Of a stretch of DNA of 25,522 nt, positions 8,876 through 19,432 are shown piece by piece. Origin of the DNA: Branchiostoma floridae (Eukaryota; Chordata; Leptocardii; Amphioxiformes; Branchiostomatidae); contig NW_023365716.1 of the NCBI RefSeq assembly GCF_000003815.2, positions 657,187 through 682,708 of the forward strand, read 5' to 3'. The position numbers were made by a program, and so were the translations under genes. The notes under the pieces were generated by a model. The model was not told the origin of the DNA and ran no database searches. It worked only from the letters and a program-made list of their open reading frames with translations. Positions within the stretch are counted from its first letter, which is position 1; each line of letters begins with the position of its first letter.

Positions 8876-9629
8876 GTATGTCAACTTTAGGCATTGATAT
8901 TATTATATAGGGAAAGAATTATAAGTTTGAAAATTTTGTTTGACCTCTGTCCCTATCAACCAAGTCATAAAGTGTGACCTTGCTAGCTTCTGGCTAGGTA
9001 ATTGTTTCCAAAAAGGGAAAGGGAGTGAATTACTAATTTCATTGCTAGAGTTTCAAAATGCAACACTTTTCTCTGCACAATCTTTATCTATTCAAAGAAT
9101 ATATCTTTGATAACTTTGCAAGGGATAATTAGTAGATCTTGGCATGGATAAAAAATTCAAGGGATCTTTGTCGTCCTTCAAAAGCAGAAGGGAAATTTCT
9201 GTATTTCATTTGAAAGTATCATCGTCATATTTGTAAGTATATTGAGCATATCAAAACAAGCATGATCATTCACAAACATGGTCACACCATGACAATTGAA
9301 ATACATTACATCACATCATTATGGTACAACATTTCAAGAAAATGCAATTGTCAGCAGAAAGCTTAATGTCGAACCAAGAAACAGAAAACACAGAATTACA
9401 ACACAGCAAGAAATTTTATCCATACACCAACCTTGATTGAAACATTTTTAGTTGGAAGCTGAATTAGAAAAGTCATACTAGTATGTTATGACTGGACTGT
9501 ACAAACAGGGTTTAACAAGTTTTCTAAAATTCACACGTCCTGTCAGACAAGTATATAAAACATTATTTGCCCAAACAAACTTTTTACTTTGAATTTGAAT
9601 ACCATTTCTTAATGTATTTTCACTTCCAG
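8876..9629. other. Non-coding stretch
   Basis: AT-rich, with stops in all frames. No gene, palindrome or tandem repeat was recognised; if the proposed transcript is real this is its second intron. Confidence 0.35.
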
Positions 9630-10047
9630 CAATAGAGTTCTTTTACAATTGGCTCTATTTTTCTGTGTTGACCAATGCTTGATGCCATGGCTGTGAAAAA
9701 TAACAAGTATATCAAAATCTTACTCCTGGAAAAAGCATACTTGCACAATCAGCAAGCGAGGTTATATGCTTGCCCGATCAGCACTTTCACTGACTCGGGA
9801 CAATTGGGCTAGTGGACTTGTCACACCCTGTTAAAAGTTTTACACAACACGATTGAAATGCAATAAACCACAGGGATTGATTGAATAAAGATTGGAAAGA
9901 ATCAACTTGTTGATCGTACAAAGTCAATGCTTATATTTCACTTGACTAACATCTTTGAAAAGATGTTCAAGTCTACTTAGGTAGAGTACACAGCTGGAAG
10001 CCAGGAATGGCCTGGCAGAAATAAAGTTTAACTTCAAGGTAGATGCC

Positions 10048-10341
10048 TAATAATAGACCCCTTTGACCCACACAAATGGGTTTTGTCATTGGAGGAGAAT
10101 TTACTCACAAACCATAAACGTCATCCAACCCGTTCGGAAACATAGAACCCGTTCGACTTCCCCGCTTGCAAAAAGAAAAAAAAACAACACAAAAATGGCC
10201 TGTCAGGGCAGAGATTGTTATCAAACACCTGCTTCTTCCGGGTTTGGGGGACACTTTTTCAAACACTTTTACGTTACGGTTTGTGAGTAACATCCCCCTA
10301 TGACAAAACTAGTTTGTGTGGTTTAAAGGGGTCTATTATTA
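10048..10341. mobile_element. 294-bp MITE with ~71-bp terminal inverted repeats
   Basis: The left arm 10048-10121 and right arm 10271-10341 are inverted copies sharing TAATAATAGACCCCTTT, CCACACAAA, GTTTTGTCAT and TTACTCACAAACC, with a few mismatches and two small indels. The terminal TA on each side could be the target duplication. The middle holds no gene; a 75-residue open frame across it is chance. It ends 13 bases from the stop codon of the minus-strand gene at 10355, so it probably supplies part of that gene's 3' UTR. Confidence 0.8.
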
Positions 10342-10354
10342 AAAATCAACTGGA

Positions 10355-10712
10355 TCACATCATGTGAAGATTGACTCCAAAACTTCTCAACAGGTGCTCA
10401 GCGTATCTTATCCTCTTTTGTCTAGCAGACGCTTGCGCACTTTCATTTACATCTTCAGCTGTGGGCAGTCGGCCATTTTCAGTCACGAAAGACTTCTCCC
10501 AAGTCATGAAGTTTTTCCGTTCTTCATGTAACGTCTTACTTAGCCTAGTTGATACAACGGCCACACAGTTGTCATACTCGGCTTTAATGAACTTGTTGCG
10601 TGGTTCCATCTTCAGCCTTGCCTTGAGACTGTCCACACGCTGAATAGTTTCGGCATCCTCGATGACAACTGCAAGGGCACTACCAAGCTTGGTTTGCCAC
10701 TTTGGTTCATTC
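10355..10712 (-). CDS. Last coding exon of the large minus-strand gene, Sld2-like motif
   Basis: The acceptor is TTGTTGTTTCAG before GAATGAACC, entered in phase 2, giving NEPKWQTKLGSALAVV... and ending GVNLHMM with a TGA at 10355-10357. It codes for 118 complete residues plus the junction codon. The C-terminal half contains FMTWEKSFVTENGRLPTAED followed by a basic and aromatic stretch (RQKRIRYAEHLL). This resembles the W-E-x2-F...G-R-x-P...D core of the Sld2/RecQL4 N-terminal domain, which acts in replication initiation. The similarity is short, so function should not be read from it. It is the C-terminal end of the protein coded by 15163-11932 and the three small exons. Confidence 0.65.
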
Positions 10713-10896
10713 CTGAAACAACAATGATATGGCTTAGTAACAGCTTCTTTGTAAACATATGACCAGTATTGGCTAGCCTATCTGATTGTTATTGACAGAA
10801 AAGCATTTTCTATGCAAACAATTGTAGATTGCAGTGCATGTAGACTTATGACAACAATTTGATTTTGTCCTAGAAATGGAAGCCATGAAAGCCAAC

Positions 10897-11010
10897 CTTT
10901 CTCTGCTTCCCACAGGGACTCTCGGAGTGTCTGGTGGGGTGAATGCACCTCTCCACTGCACAGCCTTCCCAGCACTGCTGCACTGGACTGGAGTGGACTG
11001 AGTGCTGCTG
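10897..11010 (-). CDS. Small coding exon 4 of the large minus-strand gene
   Basis: Preceded by an acceptor (TTTATCCTCATAG) and followed by AAAG|GTTGGC, a weaker but valid GT donor. It is 114 bases, phase 2 in and out, so removing it would keep the frame. It reads SSTQSTPVQCSSAG... to FTPPDTPRVPVGSRE, a Ser/Thr/Pro-rich, probably disordered linker with TP motifs that could be phosphorylation sites. The call depends on reading-frame continuity between exons 3 and 5. Confidence 0.55.
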
Positions 11011-11236
11011 CTATGAGGATAAACAACAAGCAAGAAGTGGGCAATGAATTAATGCCTGAAACTGATGTGAGTTTGTTTTTTTCTGCAAGAATAATCTGTT
11101 GAGTTTTCATGGCTATTATACTTTTAATAAGATAAGATGGCATTGCAGTAATGGTCCTTTTAAAGAAATAGGAGGTTGGAGGAGACTCTCTTGTTTGGAT
11201 ATAAGGAACATGGAAAAATGACATCTCAGGGTTTAC

Positions 11237-11329
11237 CTGTGTGCATCAATGGTGCTTCTTGTGGGTCCTGCTTCCTGCACAGGTGTCCTAGGCGGTGTAG
11301 CCAGGAAGGATGAACCATTTGATTCTCCC
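11237..11329 (-). CDS. Small coding exon 3 of the large minus-strand gene
   Basis: An acceptor (CATTTATTCTTAG) and a donor (CACAG|GTAAAC) bound 93 bases, phase 2 in and out. The translation GESNGSSFLATPPRTPVQEA... is low complexity, rich in Pro, Thr and Ser, with a TPPRTP motif. It contributes to the same disordered linker as exon 4. Confidence 0.55.
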
Positions 11330-11501
11330 CTAAGAATAAATGAATTAATTTGTTACTAAATGTCATGAAATAATTGTATTGAATCATACGACACCACCTC
11401 ATACTGATAATTGTAATTTATTGCAAAACATTTTGAGTAAATGTACATGGTACAGTTGAATGTGAATGTTTGTTGTAAGTATTTTTGAAGATGTTGCTTA
11501 C

Positions 11502-11585
11502 TTTTTCCCTGCTCTGCTGCTACAGGGTGCCTGGCCTGGAGTCCACACGTGTACATGGCTGGCAGCTGCCTGCATGCCTGGCTCC
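11502..11585 (-). CDS. Small coding exon 2 of the large minus-strand gene
   Basis: The acceptor is CATATAG (weak pyrimidine tract) and the donor is AAAAA|GTAAGC (strong). The exon is 84 bases, phase 2 in and out, reading EPGMQAAASHVHVWTPGQ... to SSRAGK. Nothing domain-like is visible. This is the least certain of the small exons because of its acceptor; it could start elsewhere or be skipped without harming the frame. Confidence 0.45.
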
Positions 11586-11931
11586 CTATATGGATCAGAT
11601 GCAGTTGTAGTTAGTGAAAACATAGTTATGTCATTATGGCTGGAAGGATTAATAGCTGGGTGAGGGATATGCATGTAGTAACATGTCATACCACATAGTT
11701 TTTGAGTCTGAACAACTGGGTGGATTTTGAAATTCTTATTAAGTATAAGTAACTTATAGTAATATTTGTGTTCATCTTACTTTGTGCATTCAGTCTAGAC
11801 ATAAATTCAAGACAGTGGAAATGAAAGCTAAAAGTACTACAACTAGTGTGAGCAAGTTGAAGACCAATATAATTGAGTAAATCAAGAAGGTTTGACTGCA
11901 TCTTAAGTAAAAATATTTTGCAGAAACTCAC

Positions 11932-14020
11932 GTTCCACTGCCACCATCTTCGAACTCGTCCAGCTCAGGATCTGGGTCCAGTGGATCCATCCTGATCACC
12001 ACTTCTTCCTCCTCCTCAGGTTCATCACAGGCAGGATCCTGCTCCACAGGCATCTCCTCTCTTTCCTCCTCATCCTCTGTTTCCTGGACAGTCTCACTCA
12101 TGTAGGGGACGTGTTGACTGAAGTCATGCCCAGTGTCCAGGAAGGGAGTTTTGACCTTTTTTACAAGCGTTTGGCCATTGTATAGCCAAAGCGTACTCAC
12201 TGGCATAGGGATCTCTTCTTCAATACATTGCTGAAAGTCGTCCCTTAGGAGGTTGTGCATCTGCTTGATAGAGGTGGACCTGAAGTGGCGCATCGTTGGG
12301 CCAGCTGGATGGAAGGGCGGGTCCTGTGAGGGGGCATCATGGAGAATGACGTGTTCTCCTTCCACGTGCCAGTGGATGCCGTACCCCCGATGGAAAAAGT
12401 CACACACCCGCTCACACCATGCCTGGGCCTCTCGTGGGTACTTCTTCAGCAGTGCCACAGGGATCTTTGTTCTCTCTTGGGGGAGCAGTTTCGCCACTTG
12501 AGATATCTTATTTTCAACACAGCCTCTGTTTTCACTTGCTCCTACTTTCTCACTGCAGTGACTCCTTATCATGTAGTTTGTGATCACGTGGCCCTCGGTC
12601 CCATAGCAAGCTGAAGACTTTGTGACACGTTTGAAGTTGGCGAATTGGCGCTCTTCGTTTTCAGCCATGAGAGAGCTTATTGCAGCAATTCTGTAGATGA
12701 CGGGTGTGTGGTCTCTCAATGAGTGGATGTACATTCCCCAGAGCTTTCGGTGGGTCAAGACTTTGGGGTTTCCCGGAAAGACTTCTTTCAACATGACATG
12801 GTGGTGAAACATGATGTTTGACATCCGGTATATGTTGACCATGTTGCGATTGTCAGCAGCCAAATAGCAGAGTCTCTGCATCTCTGCAAGTGTGTACAGC
12901 AGCTGCTTGACTTCATTGCTCGCCTTCTGTTGTTTCTCCAACTCTTTATTTAGCATAATGATTGCATACCGCATGTCTGATGCCCTCACTATCTCTTTGC
13001 CTCCAAGGATAATGTCCTTGACTCTTTGTATGGTTTCCTTGACCTCTTTTGGCACATGAGCCGGTAGTTCGTTGAGAATGTTCTTTGAATGGTTGAACAA
13101 GTCATGCATGGACTCGCTGGCAGGAGCTTCCAGTTGCTGTATGTTCAGTTGTGCTGTGGTTTGTGTCAGGTCTGGTAGGAGAAGTGTTGGCGCGCGCTTC
13201 ATACCGTGCAGCATCCCTTTCATCTCTTGTTGCACGTCTTTCTTGGACATGTTTTCTGCTTCGGCGTATGACACTGAACCTCGAGACGTTACTTCATCTT
13301 TCATCTCCTCCTTTGTCAGCTGGCCGAAGGGCTCAGGCTCCATGGAGGAGGCTTTGCGAGATGTCACGGGCCCTTCAAGGAGAAACTGTCGGCGATCTTC
13401 GATAGTTGGTGCAGGCTCGTCTGTGCGGGAGCATGCTGAGAACCTATGCACACATCTAATGTCAATAGGGCAGAGACAAGGATGAAAACCCCCTTTCTGT
13501 TCTCCTACTTCAAACTGCCTTGCAGGATTGTCACCCTTGAAAAAACGCAAAATGTCCTTATACTGTCTTCCATCAGGCGCTTGAACTTGTATCTGCAGAG
13601 AGGGTAGGTCATCGCGTCTCGTCTGTGTGTAGAGGAGTTGCTCAGCATCAGAGGAACCACTGCGGGCAATGAGATAGAGCTCAGGTTGCTCTACCTTTGA
13701 CTGTACCGACAGGCGCACTTTGAACTTTTCATAGTACTCAGTGTCGGTCAAGTAGATGGCCGAGTCATATACAGTTGCGACCATGTATGCTATATACCCG
13801 CGGTTGGCCAACGTGGCTCCATCCTCCCAATACATTAGATGGCGGGTTCTCTCGATTGATGACAGGCGCTCAATCATGGAGGCTTTGTCGGATGGCACAT
13901 CTTCCCCCAGGTCCACCAGTCTTTGCTTCAGTTGGTCCTCTGTCATGCTGTTGTAGTCGGCAGCATCTCTCAGGAAGGGCTGCTGTGATGTGAGGAGCTT
14001 CTTTCTGATCGTTAACAGCG
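11932..14020 (-). CDS. Main coding exon, central part, of an unnamed large protein with a SAP-like segment
   Basis: This frame is open from 14135 downwards and its first ATG is at 13946. The exon ends at a strong donor (GGAAC|GTGAGT, last base 11932) in phase 2; without splicing a TGA follows at once (11928-11930). Early residues TEDQLKQRLVDLGED...KASMIERL fit the SAP pattern (leucines, a central glycine, a final RL), a short DNA/chromatin-binding helix pair. Further on come an LRFFKGDNPARQFE motif, a Cys/His cluster (CLCPIDIRCVHRFSAC), an HRKLWGMYIHSL segment with nearby E-N-E-E-R, and a very acidic tail. The arrangement resembles large unnamed proteins I remember from cnidarian and amphioxus predictions, often multicopy, perhaps of transposon origin. 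No complete DDE or other catalytic core was recognised. It is continuous in sense with the N-terminal frame at 15163-14012 but one base out of register. Confidence 0.75.
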
Positions 14021-15163
14021 AATGTTCCTCCCTTCTGTCGTAACAACTTTTGTCTCTATTTTGTTTGTTTGTCTGTTGAGAAAGAACTTCTTGTATTTTC
14101 TCGCGACTACAAACTCTCCGATTGGGATTTCTCCATCATTTATCATGACACAAAGCTGTTTGCTGATTTGTCTCTCTGTTCGTTGTCGAGGAAGTGTCAC
14201 ACCTGTGCCTCGGTTAAGTTTGATCCTGGCTCTCCTGATGACGGCCGATGATAGCTTGTTGAATCTCTCTGTGTCAATGTGCTGTTTTTTGAGCCAAAGC
14301 TTTAGCAGCTGACCAGCATTGGGGGGCACTTTCCCGTCTGGCGTCTTGATCTCGTACTTCCGCGCAAGCTCTGTCCAGTTAACATTTTCTCCATCCTCAT
14401 AGCTGTCTACTTCTTGTTTCAGGCGTTCCCCATCAAATGTTGCCCAGTTCTCAAAGTTCCCAAGCTTGTTTCTGGGTTTTCGTTGTCCCAGCTCTTCCAG
14501 CAGCTTCCTCTTTTTGGTGCGTTGTTCAGCTTCATCTTTTGATTCAAATTCCTCAGCAAGCCGCCTTTTTCTTCTGGATCTGAGTGACTCATCTGTTGCA
14601 TAAGCTACTTCAACATCTTTGTTGTTGAGCCTTTGTGCCGCTTCGACATCTGCCTTGAATTCCCGGTACAACTTCCGCTTTGATGACTGGTCAATCTTCT
14701 GATTTTGTCCCAACTTTGATACATTTAGGGGTGTCGATATAGGACTCAATGCACAGCGGACATTTGCACTCTTTATTTGTTTGTTGTAAAGTTCCCAGAA
14801 TGCACCATGTTCCCGCTGACATTCTTTGCATGGGCCAACAGCAGAGTGTTTTGCTTTTGCTGCTGCACTGAGTTTCTGCCACTTGTCAACACTGAAGTAT
14901 TCCAGAAACTTAGCTTTCTCGTCACGACGATTTTGTGTCCAGGTGTTGAGAACTTTGCCAATGTGCTTCACGCTATCACAGAAGTCTTTGAAGTTTAGTT
15001 CGTTCTCTTTTTCTCCTACAAAAATGTCCGTGTAGGTCCTGTATTGTTCCTCTAAGTTAGCTTGACCAAACCTTCTGGTTTGCTTTTCTTCTTCAGTCAA
15101 GCCAAGAAGTTTGCTTTCGCGGGCACCAACGCGGCGGAATCCACACGTTATCTTCAGCGCCAT
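14012..15163 (-). CDS. N-terminal part of the same large unnamed protein
   Basis: It starts MALKITCGFRRVGARESKLL at 15163 and is open for 383 residues to a TAA at 14012. It contains a C-x2-C pair (GPCKECQ), a strongly basic stretch (RSRRKRRLAEEFE, then KKRKLLEEL) that could be a nuclear localisation signal, and a helix-rich region (NWTELARKYEI...GQLLKLWLKK) that looks helix-turn-helix-like. The end (VVTTEGRN) runs on in meaning into LLTIRKKLL of the next frame, which I remember as one continuous block in related proteins, so the stop is probably due to a one-base loss between 14012 and 14020. Upstream, a good acceptor (TTCATTCTCCCAATAG, exon start 15206) gives a 43-base leader before the ATG. 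Confidence 0.75.
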   Translation of the reverse strand: MALKITCGFRRVGARESKLLGLTEEEKQTRRFGQANLEEQYRTYTDIFVGEKENELNFKDFCDSVKHIGKVLNTWTQNRRDEKAKFLEYFSVDKWQKLSAAAKAKHSAVGPCKECQREHGAFWELYNKQIKSANVRCALSPISTPLNVSKLGQNQKIDQSSKRKLYREFKADVEAAQRLNNKDVEVAYATDESLRSRRKRRLAEEFESKDEAEQRTKKRKLLEELGQRKPRNKLGNFENWATFDGERLKQEVDSYEDGENVNWTELARKYEIKTPDGKVPPNAGQLLKLWLKKQHIDTERFNKLSSAVIRRARIKLNRGTGVTLPRQRTERQISKQLCVMINDGEIPIGEFVVARKYKKFFLNRQTNKIETKVVTTEGRNIRC

Positions 15164-15206
15164 GACATGTTTAGTTTCTTCTCATCACTATTTCTCTCAG
15201 TAGAAC

Positions 15207-17732
15207 CTATTGGGAGAATGAAGGCAAACTCATACTTGAATCGTTCTTTGACAATTGTAAAAACAGTACTTTGGTACCAAGGTATTCAAGAAGTGTTTTG
15301 ATAGTTTATATGAGGCTGGAATTAATCAAGGATGCAGGTCATATAGCTACATAATGGGGGGGGGGGGTCTTACTAAACAATAATTGTAAAATGAAAAGCT
15401 AAATCAATGTGTCGATATGTCTTGCTTTATGTTTTCATAGCTGTTGATTTTCACACAGAATCAACCCAGCCAGTTTTGACTGTATATGTTATCATAAACG
15501 GTCACTCATACTTGATTGTGAGAGGATATGTGGAACTAAAATGAACTATAGGAACCATGGGGCAACATTTGGAAAAGTAGTTAGAATCACAGCAAACTAA
15601 ACATACTCCCTTCCACACAAACTCCCTTCCTCAGTAAACTTTCTTTCCCGGCATAAGGGAACCTTAACCAACTTTGATACTACTGTAATTCCTGATATTT
15701 TCAATGTATTGTTATGTTCACGGTTTTCATGGTGACGACTGTAACGTGAACTTATCATTACTGATAACAAATAATTCACAGACTTTTTTTGTGTGCACTT
15801 GCTGCGACAGTGAACATTTAGTTCAGAGAACAAGTTAAATTTTCTCAGACCGTGAAAGTTTGGTAGCGAGAAGACAAAGTGAATTGTGTATTGAACCATC
15901 GCCCCCTCCCCATAAAATAGAATAAAAGCCAGCCATGCTCCAAGTCTGCAAAGTAGGCTAGTGAAGTTTATAGTTTGGTCAATTCAAATTCCAATTGTAG
16001 TTTATCATTGATTATATGTTGTGCACATAATTTTTTTTTGTGAGTCTAAATTTTGGTATGACTGGAAATGGATTTTAGATGTTGCATTTTTCATCTTCTC
16101 CTTTAATCAATGAAGAAATAGAAAGAACAGGACATTATATAACCAAGCTTTATGATTATCAGATTTATTTTCTGTAGTACAGCATATTCATTTTTTACAG
16201 TTTAAGTCTTGACCGGCAAAGGGAACTCACTTCTGTAATATAAATTCGGCTTTACATAAAGCCAGGGACATGGTTAGTGTTGTGTCTGTTGGACCCATTG
16301 TTTGATTGTTTGCTCGTCAGTTTGTTGATTGTAGTACAGTCATATGCTAAATGTACATACTGCACACATAGTAGGAAACCAGGCTCTAACATCAGATAAA
16401 TCATTTCAAATTTCTAAACATGTTTTCCAAATTACTGTGTGTACAAGGTATTATTTTGTGACAGTCTGTGACCAGAAAAATAGTGGTTAACATTGATGAA
16501 TTAGTTGTTTGTTTCCACTGGGGTAGGCTATGCCTGATAGACACATTGTCATGCATGCAGACATAATTGTCAATACTCCCTTAGTTTGTTAACTTCACCT
16601 ATTTTTGAAAGGAAGGCCTACAAAACAAATATTGTTCAAAATTTAGATTGCCACCTTAGAGAAGGATCTTTAGTCTAGCTTTGTAGCTGATATAACCAAA
16701 CTAGATATAAGCACACCTGTTGATGTTGTGATGTTGTGTTTCTGGTTAGTCTTGAGAAAATAAGTAGGATTGATAGGTAGGGACTCTCTTATTTTTAGTA
16801 ACTTTCTTTCTTTATATTTCAGCCAATGATTGTTAGAAGGAAATTTGATACTGAAATTCATCAGGCTCTAAAATTTTCAATATCATATTGTAATCACATA
16901 TAAGATATATATTGTACACGTATAAGTATATTTACAAACTAAACAGAGAAGTTGTTTTTTACTACAGCAGCCGACTAAAAAGCTAGGTTTTTGCTAGGGT
17001 CAGTCGGGTAACCGAAACACAAATGTTTTTCCCCCTAGGCCTAAATCTTAACAGATATGTTTTCGCCCAAACTACCATCAGTTCCAATGAACCTCCTTGG
17101 TTCTTATTTAGCAAGTATTATAATAGGTAGATATTACACTCTCTGTGAATCTAAACCTTGTTACATTTATTGGTATACATTACTAGGGTATCCGGTATAA
17201 CTGTTGTGCAATGAAAATCCTCCATGTCTTGATGGAGTTGTAGAACAGTACGAAACAAGCGTATATGTCTTATGAACCAGTCTGACCTACGCCTGGCCTA
17301 TACAAAAGAACAGAAACTTCTTTTTTAAAGTAAAAAGTGCCTATATGGGCATAGTTTTCCAGGTGTAGTGACAGAAAGTAATGCCATTTAGTGTCATAGC
17401 TTGCATAGTTCTTGTTTTATATGAAATGTGTTGAAATTTTACATATATGTGAGCATATTTTATTAGGACTGATAAATATTGGAGTTAACTAAGTCTCACA
17501 TAAAAATCTGATTCTGAACAACAAATTGAGGTATTTCAGTCTCAACAAGATATGTGTCTTACAGATGTGCCTAATTTCCACTCATTTCATACAAAATCGA
17601 CCTATGTAGCTATAGTAACTATGAGGTTCTTCTAAGTCTTAACTGCATGTAATGAATTAATTAATTAAAGAGATCATAGGTACATATTATTTGACTATGC
17701 TGTAAATTACAGTATAAAACAAAAACACCTAC
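15207..17732 (-). other. Proposed 5' UTR intron of the large minus-strand gene
   Basis: No coding is supported in these 2.5 kb; a 100-residue minus-strand frame (15899-15597) has no recognisable motif. A run of twelve G lies at 15356-15367. The intron is inferred from the acceptor at 15207 and a donor AAG|GTAGGT just after 17733. Without transcript data it remains simply a non-coding stretch. Confidence 0.35.
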
Positions 17733-17860
17733 CTTATCATCAATCAGGATTCTTGGTTGGATGAAAGCTCCTTGGTCTGATCAGGAATTGAGAAATGCGC
17801 GTGCAGGACAGGAGACATGTATCAGCCAGCCAGCTTGGGTTCCTCCACAAAATGTAATGA
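17733..17860 (-). promoter_or_regulatory. Candidate 5' UTR exon and TATA-like promoter of the large minus-strand gene
   Basis: On the minus strand a TATA-like GACAATAAAAGCC lies at about 17879-17891, followed by a GC-richer stretch without a long open frame, then the donor GATGATAAG|GTAGGT (last exon base 17733). This layout, with the acceptor at 15206/15207, would give a short leader exon. It rests only on signal shapes. Confidence 0.3.
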
Positions 17861-18040
17861 TCGGAACATGTCGAGACGGCTTTTATTGTCCAGTTTCTGA
17901 CCAATTAAATTTCTTCTTTTGACAATGTACTTGAAGGGCTGTCAGCTTTGTTTTTTGCAGGTGTACAAGAGGATTATGTGAACCTCAGACATAGCTTGGG
18001 AAGGATATTTGCATTTCTATAACCTATTGTTCTACTGTTG

Positions 18041-18139
18041 TTTTAGACACCTCCTGCTTATTTAGGGACATAATTCACAAGCTTGCATTGTTATTTTAGA
18101 CACATGCTTATTTAGGGACATATTTCACAAGCTTACATT
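18041..18139. repeat. Two-copy tandem duplication, 53-bp period
   Basis: TTTTAGACAC followed by TGCTTATTTAGGGACAT, TTCACAAGCTT and ACATT/GCATT occurs at 18041-18093 and again at 18094-18139, with a few substitutions and a short indel. No gene is nearby. Confidence 0.7.
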
Positions 18140-18383
18140 TCTTTTTATTCAAGTGACAATTGTCTGCCAAGGATTGTCATGTTATGCTTTGCATTTGTAA
18201 CAATTGTAATTTCTGAGCTCTTGAATTATTTTCAGTGTTGAAGGTCATTTATTTTTTTCCAGACTGTTAGCAGAAAATCTCAAAACTAGCAATCAACACA
18301 TAAGAATGAAAAAGGAATAGCAACTTGATGCTGTTATTATGATATGATAAATATCATATTTGCAGTCAGTTGTGCAAATTTAA

Positions 18384-18480
18384 GGTCGTTCAGGGTAGGA
18401 TAGCCAGCTGCTATGCAATTTTCGATGCTGCGTGCCTGTGAAGTTGGACAGGTTTGTTAGTTTTTTCAAGGAGGTTAAAA
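18384..18480 (+). repeat. Diverged interspersed repeat, copy 1
   Basis: GGTCGTTCAGGGTAGGATAG, CCAGCTGCT, GCTGCGTGCCTGTGAAGTTGG and a final CAAGGAGGTTAAA correspond in order to 18792-18935. This copy lacks the GATACA tail of the other. Confidence 0.5.
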
Positions 18481-18791
18481 TATTTTTTTCAAAAATCAAA
18501 GTTACTTCTTGCACCAAATAAAAACCATCTGCATTTTGTCATATATATGGCAGCGTAATGGCTTTACTCTAGTTTTGCATAACAACTGCATTTAGCCAAA
18601 TTGTGGACAAGAACATGGAAATAAAGGTCATTCTTTAAAATCACATACTGTATATCACTTGCTTTCCAGAAATTCGAAGCGCGCTTGTCAGAACAATCTT
18701 CTGTTCTACCATCCTGGTAACAATACAGACAAACCACACTTCTTGATAAGCTTCTAAACAACTTATTACTTGTTGTTAGTTAGGTGTGACG

Positions 18792-18935
18792 GGTCGTCCG
18801 GTGTAATATAACCAGCTGCTGCTGCGCCGCGTGCCTGCGAAGCTGGTGTGTTACGCCGAACGGCTGTTATTCCGGCTATATAGATACAGATACAGATACT
18901 CATTTGTACCTGTTTGATTTGGCCAAGGAGGTTTA
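18792..18935 (+). repeat. Interspersed repeat, copy 2, with GATACA tail
   Basis: It carries GGTCGTCCGG, CCAGCTGCTGCTGCGC, GCGTGCCTGCGAAGCTGG, then GATACAGATACAGATAC (about 18887-18903) and CAAGGAGGTTTAA. The GC-rich head with a short tandem tail suggests a SINE-like or MITE-like element; the family was not identified. Confidence 0.5.
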
Positions 18936-19432
18936 ACTTGATAAATTGAGATTTTCTCTCACTTTAAGCTTGTCTTGTTTAGACTCAGTGAAAGTCAATA
19001 CTTGAAGTTGAATGCATGTTGGTGACCAAACAATGGCTGTGTACTTCCAAAGCTATCATCACATGCATCATGTAACATTTACGTCATCAACTTCAAAAGT
19101 GAAACCATGGTGTCCATTTGAAACCACAGTATCTCGTTTAAATGATAGAATGCCAAGAAACCAGAAACAAAATATTCCTTCTGCAGAAAAGTTATGATAG
19201 TTGCATGTTAGAAGCATTTATATCAGACGGCTGAATACACATCAGGAGCTGCCGACTTCTTGTCTCAGTCTGTGAAAAAGCCAATGGGGTCGTCGTTACT
19301 ATTATAACTCTTTAGAATCCCTTCTATATACTGTCGCTATATCCTCTGAATCTTACTAATAATGCCAGATTTTTCTTGTAACACATTTATTTAATGAATC
19401 GTCAGTTTTGTTTGTATCTACTCATTTTTTTT
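18936..19432. other. Non-coding stretch
   Basis: A 61-residue plus-strand frame (19012-19197) has no motif. Nothing else is supported. Confidence 0.35.

Larger units (their letters stand above)
8060..9890 (+). ncRNA. Possible spliced non-coding transcript
   Basis: Proposed from splice signals only. Exon 1 would end at 8098 (GAG|GTGAGT). Exon 2 would be 8788-8875, preceded by a strong acceptor (TTTTTTGTTTCTTTGCAG) and followed by AAG|GTATGT. Exon 3 would start at 9630 (TTTTCACTTCCAG) and end after AATAAA at 9862-9867 or 9884-9889. Exon 2 contains a 27-residue open frame beginning MGKLTSPFIRCQYCDH, too short to call coding. A palindromic element (8508-8732) sits in intron 1. It could equally be an unrelated set of chance splice signals. 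Confidence 0.3.

Noticed and set aside
11928-13946. Treating the long central frame as a complete gene ending at 11928
   Set aside because: The TGA there is the TGA of the donor GTGAGT; splicing at 11932 gives a continuous frame through four more exons.
14012-14135. Programmed -1 ribosomal frameshift joining the two large frames
   Set aside because: No X-XXY-YYZ slippery heptamer in the overlap and no evident downstream pseudoknot; a one-base loss near 14018 explains the data better.
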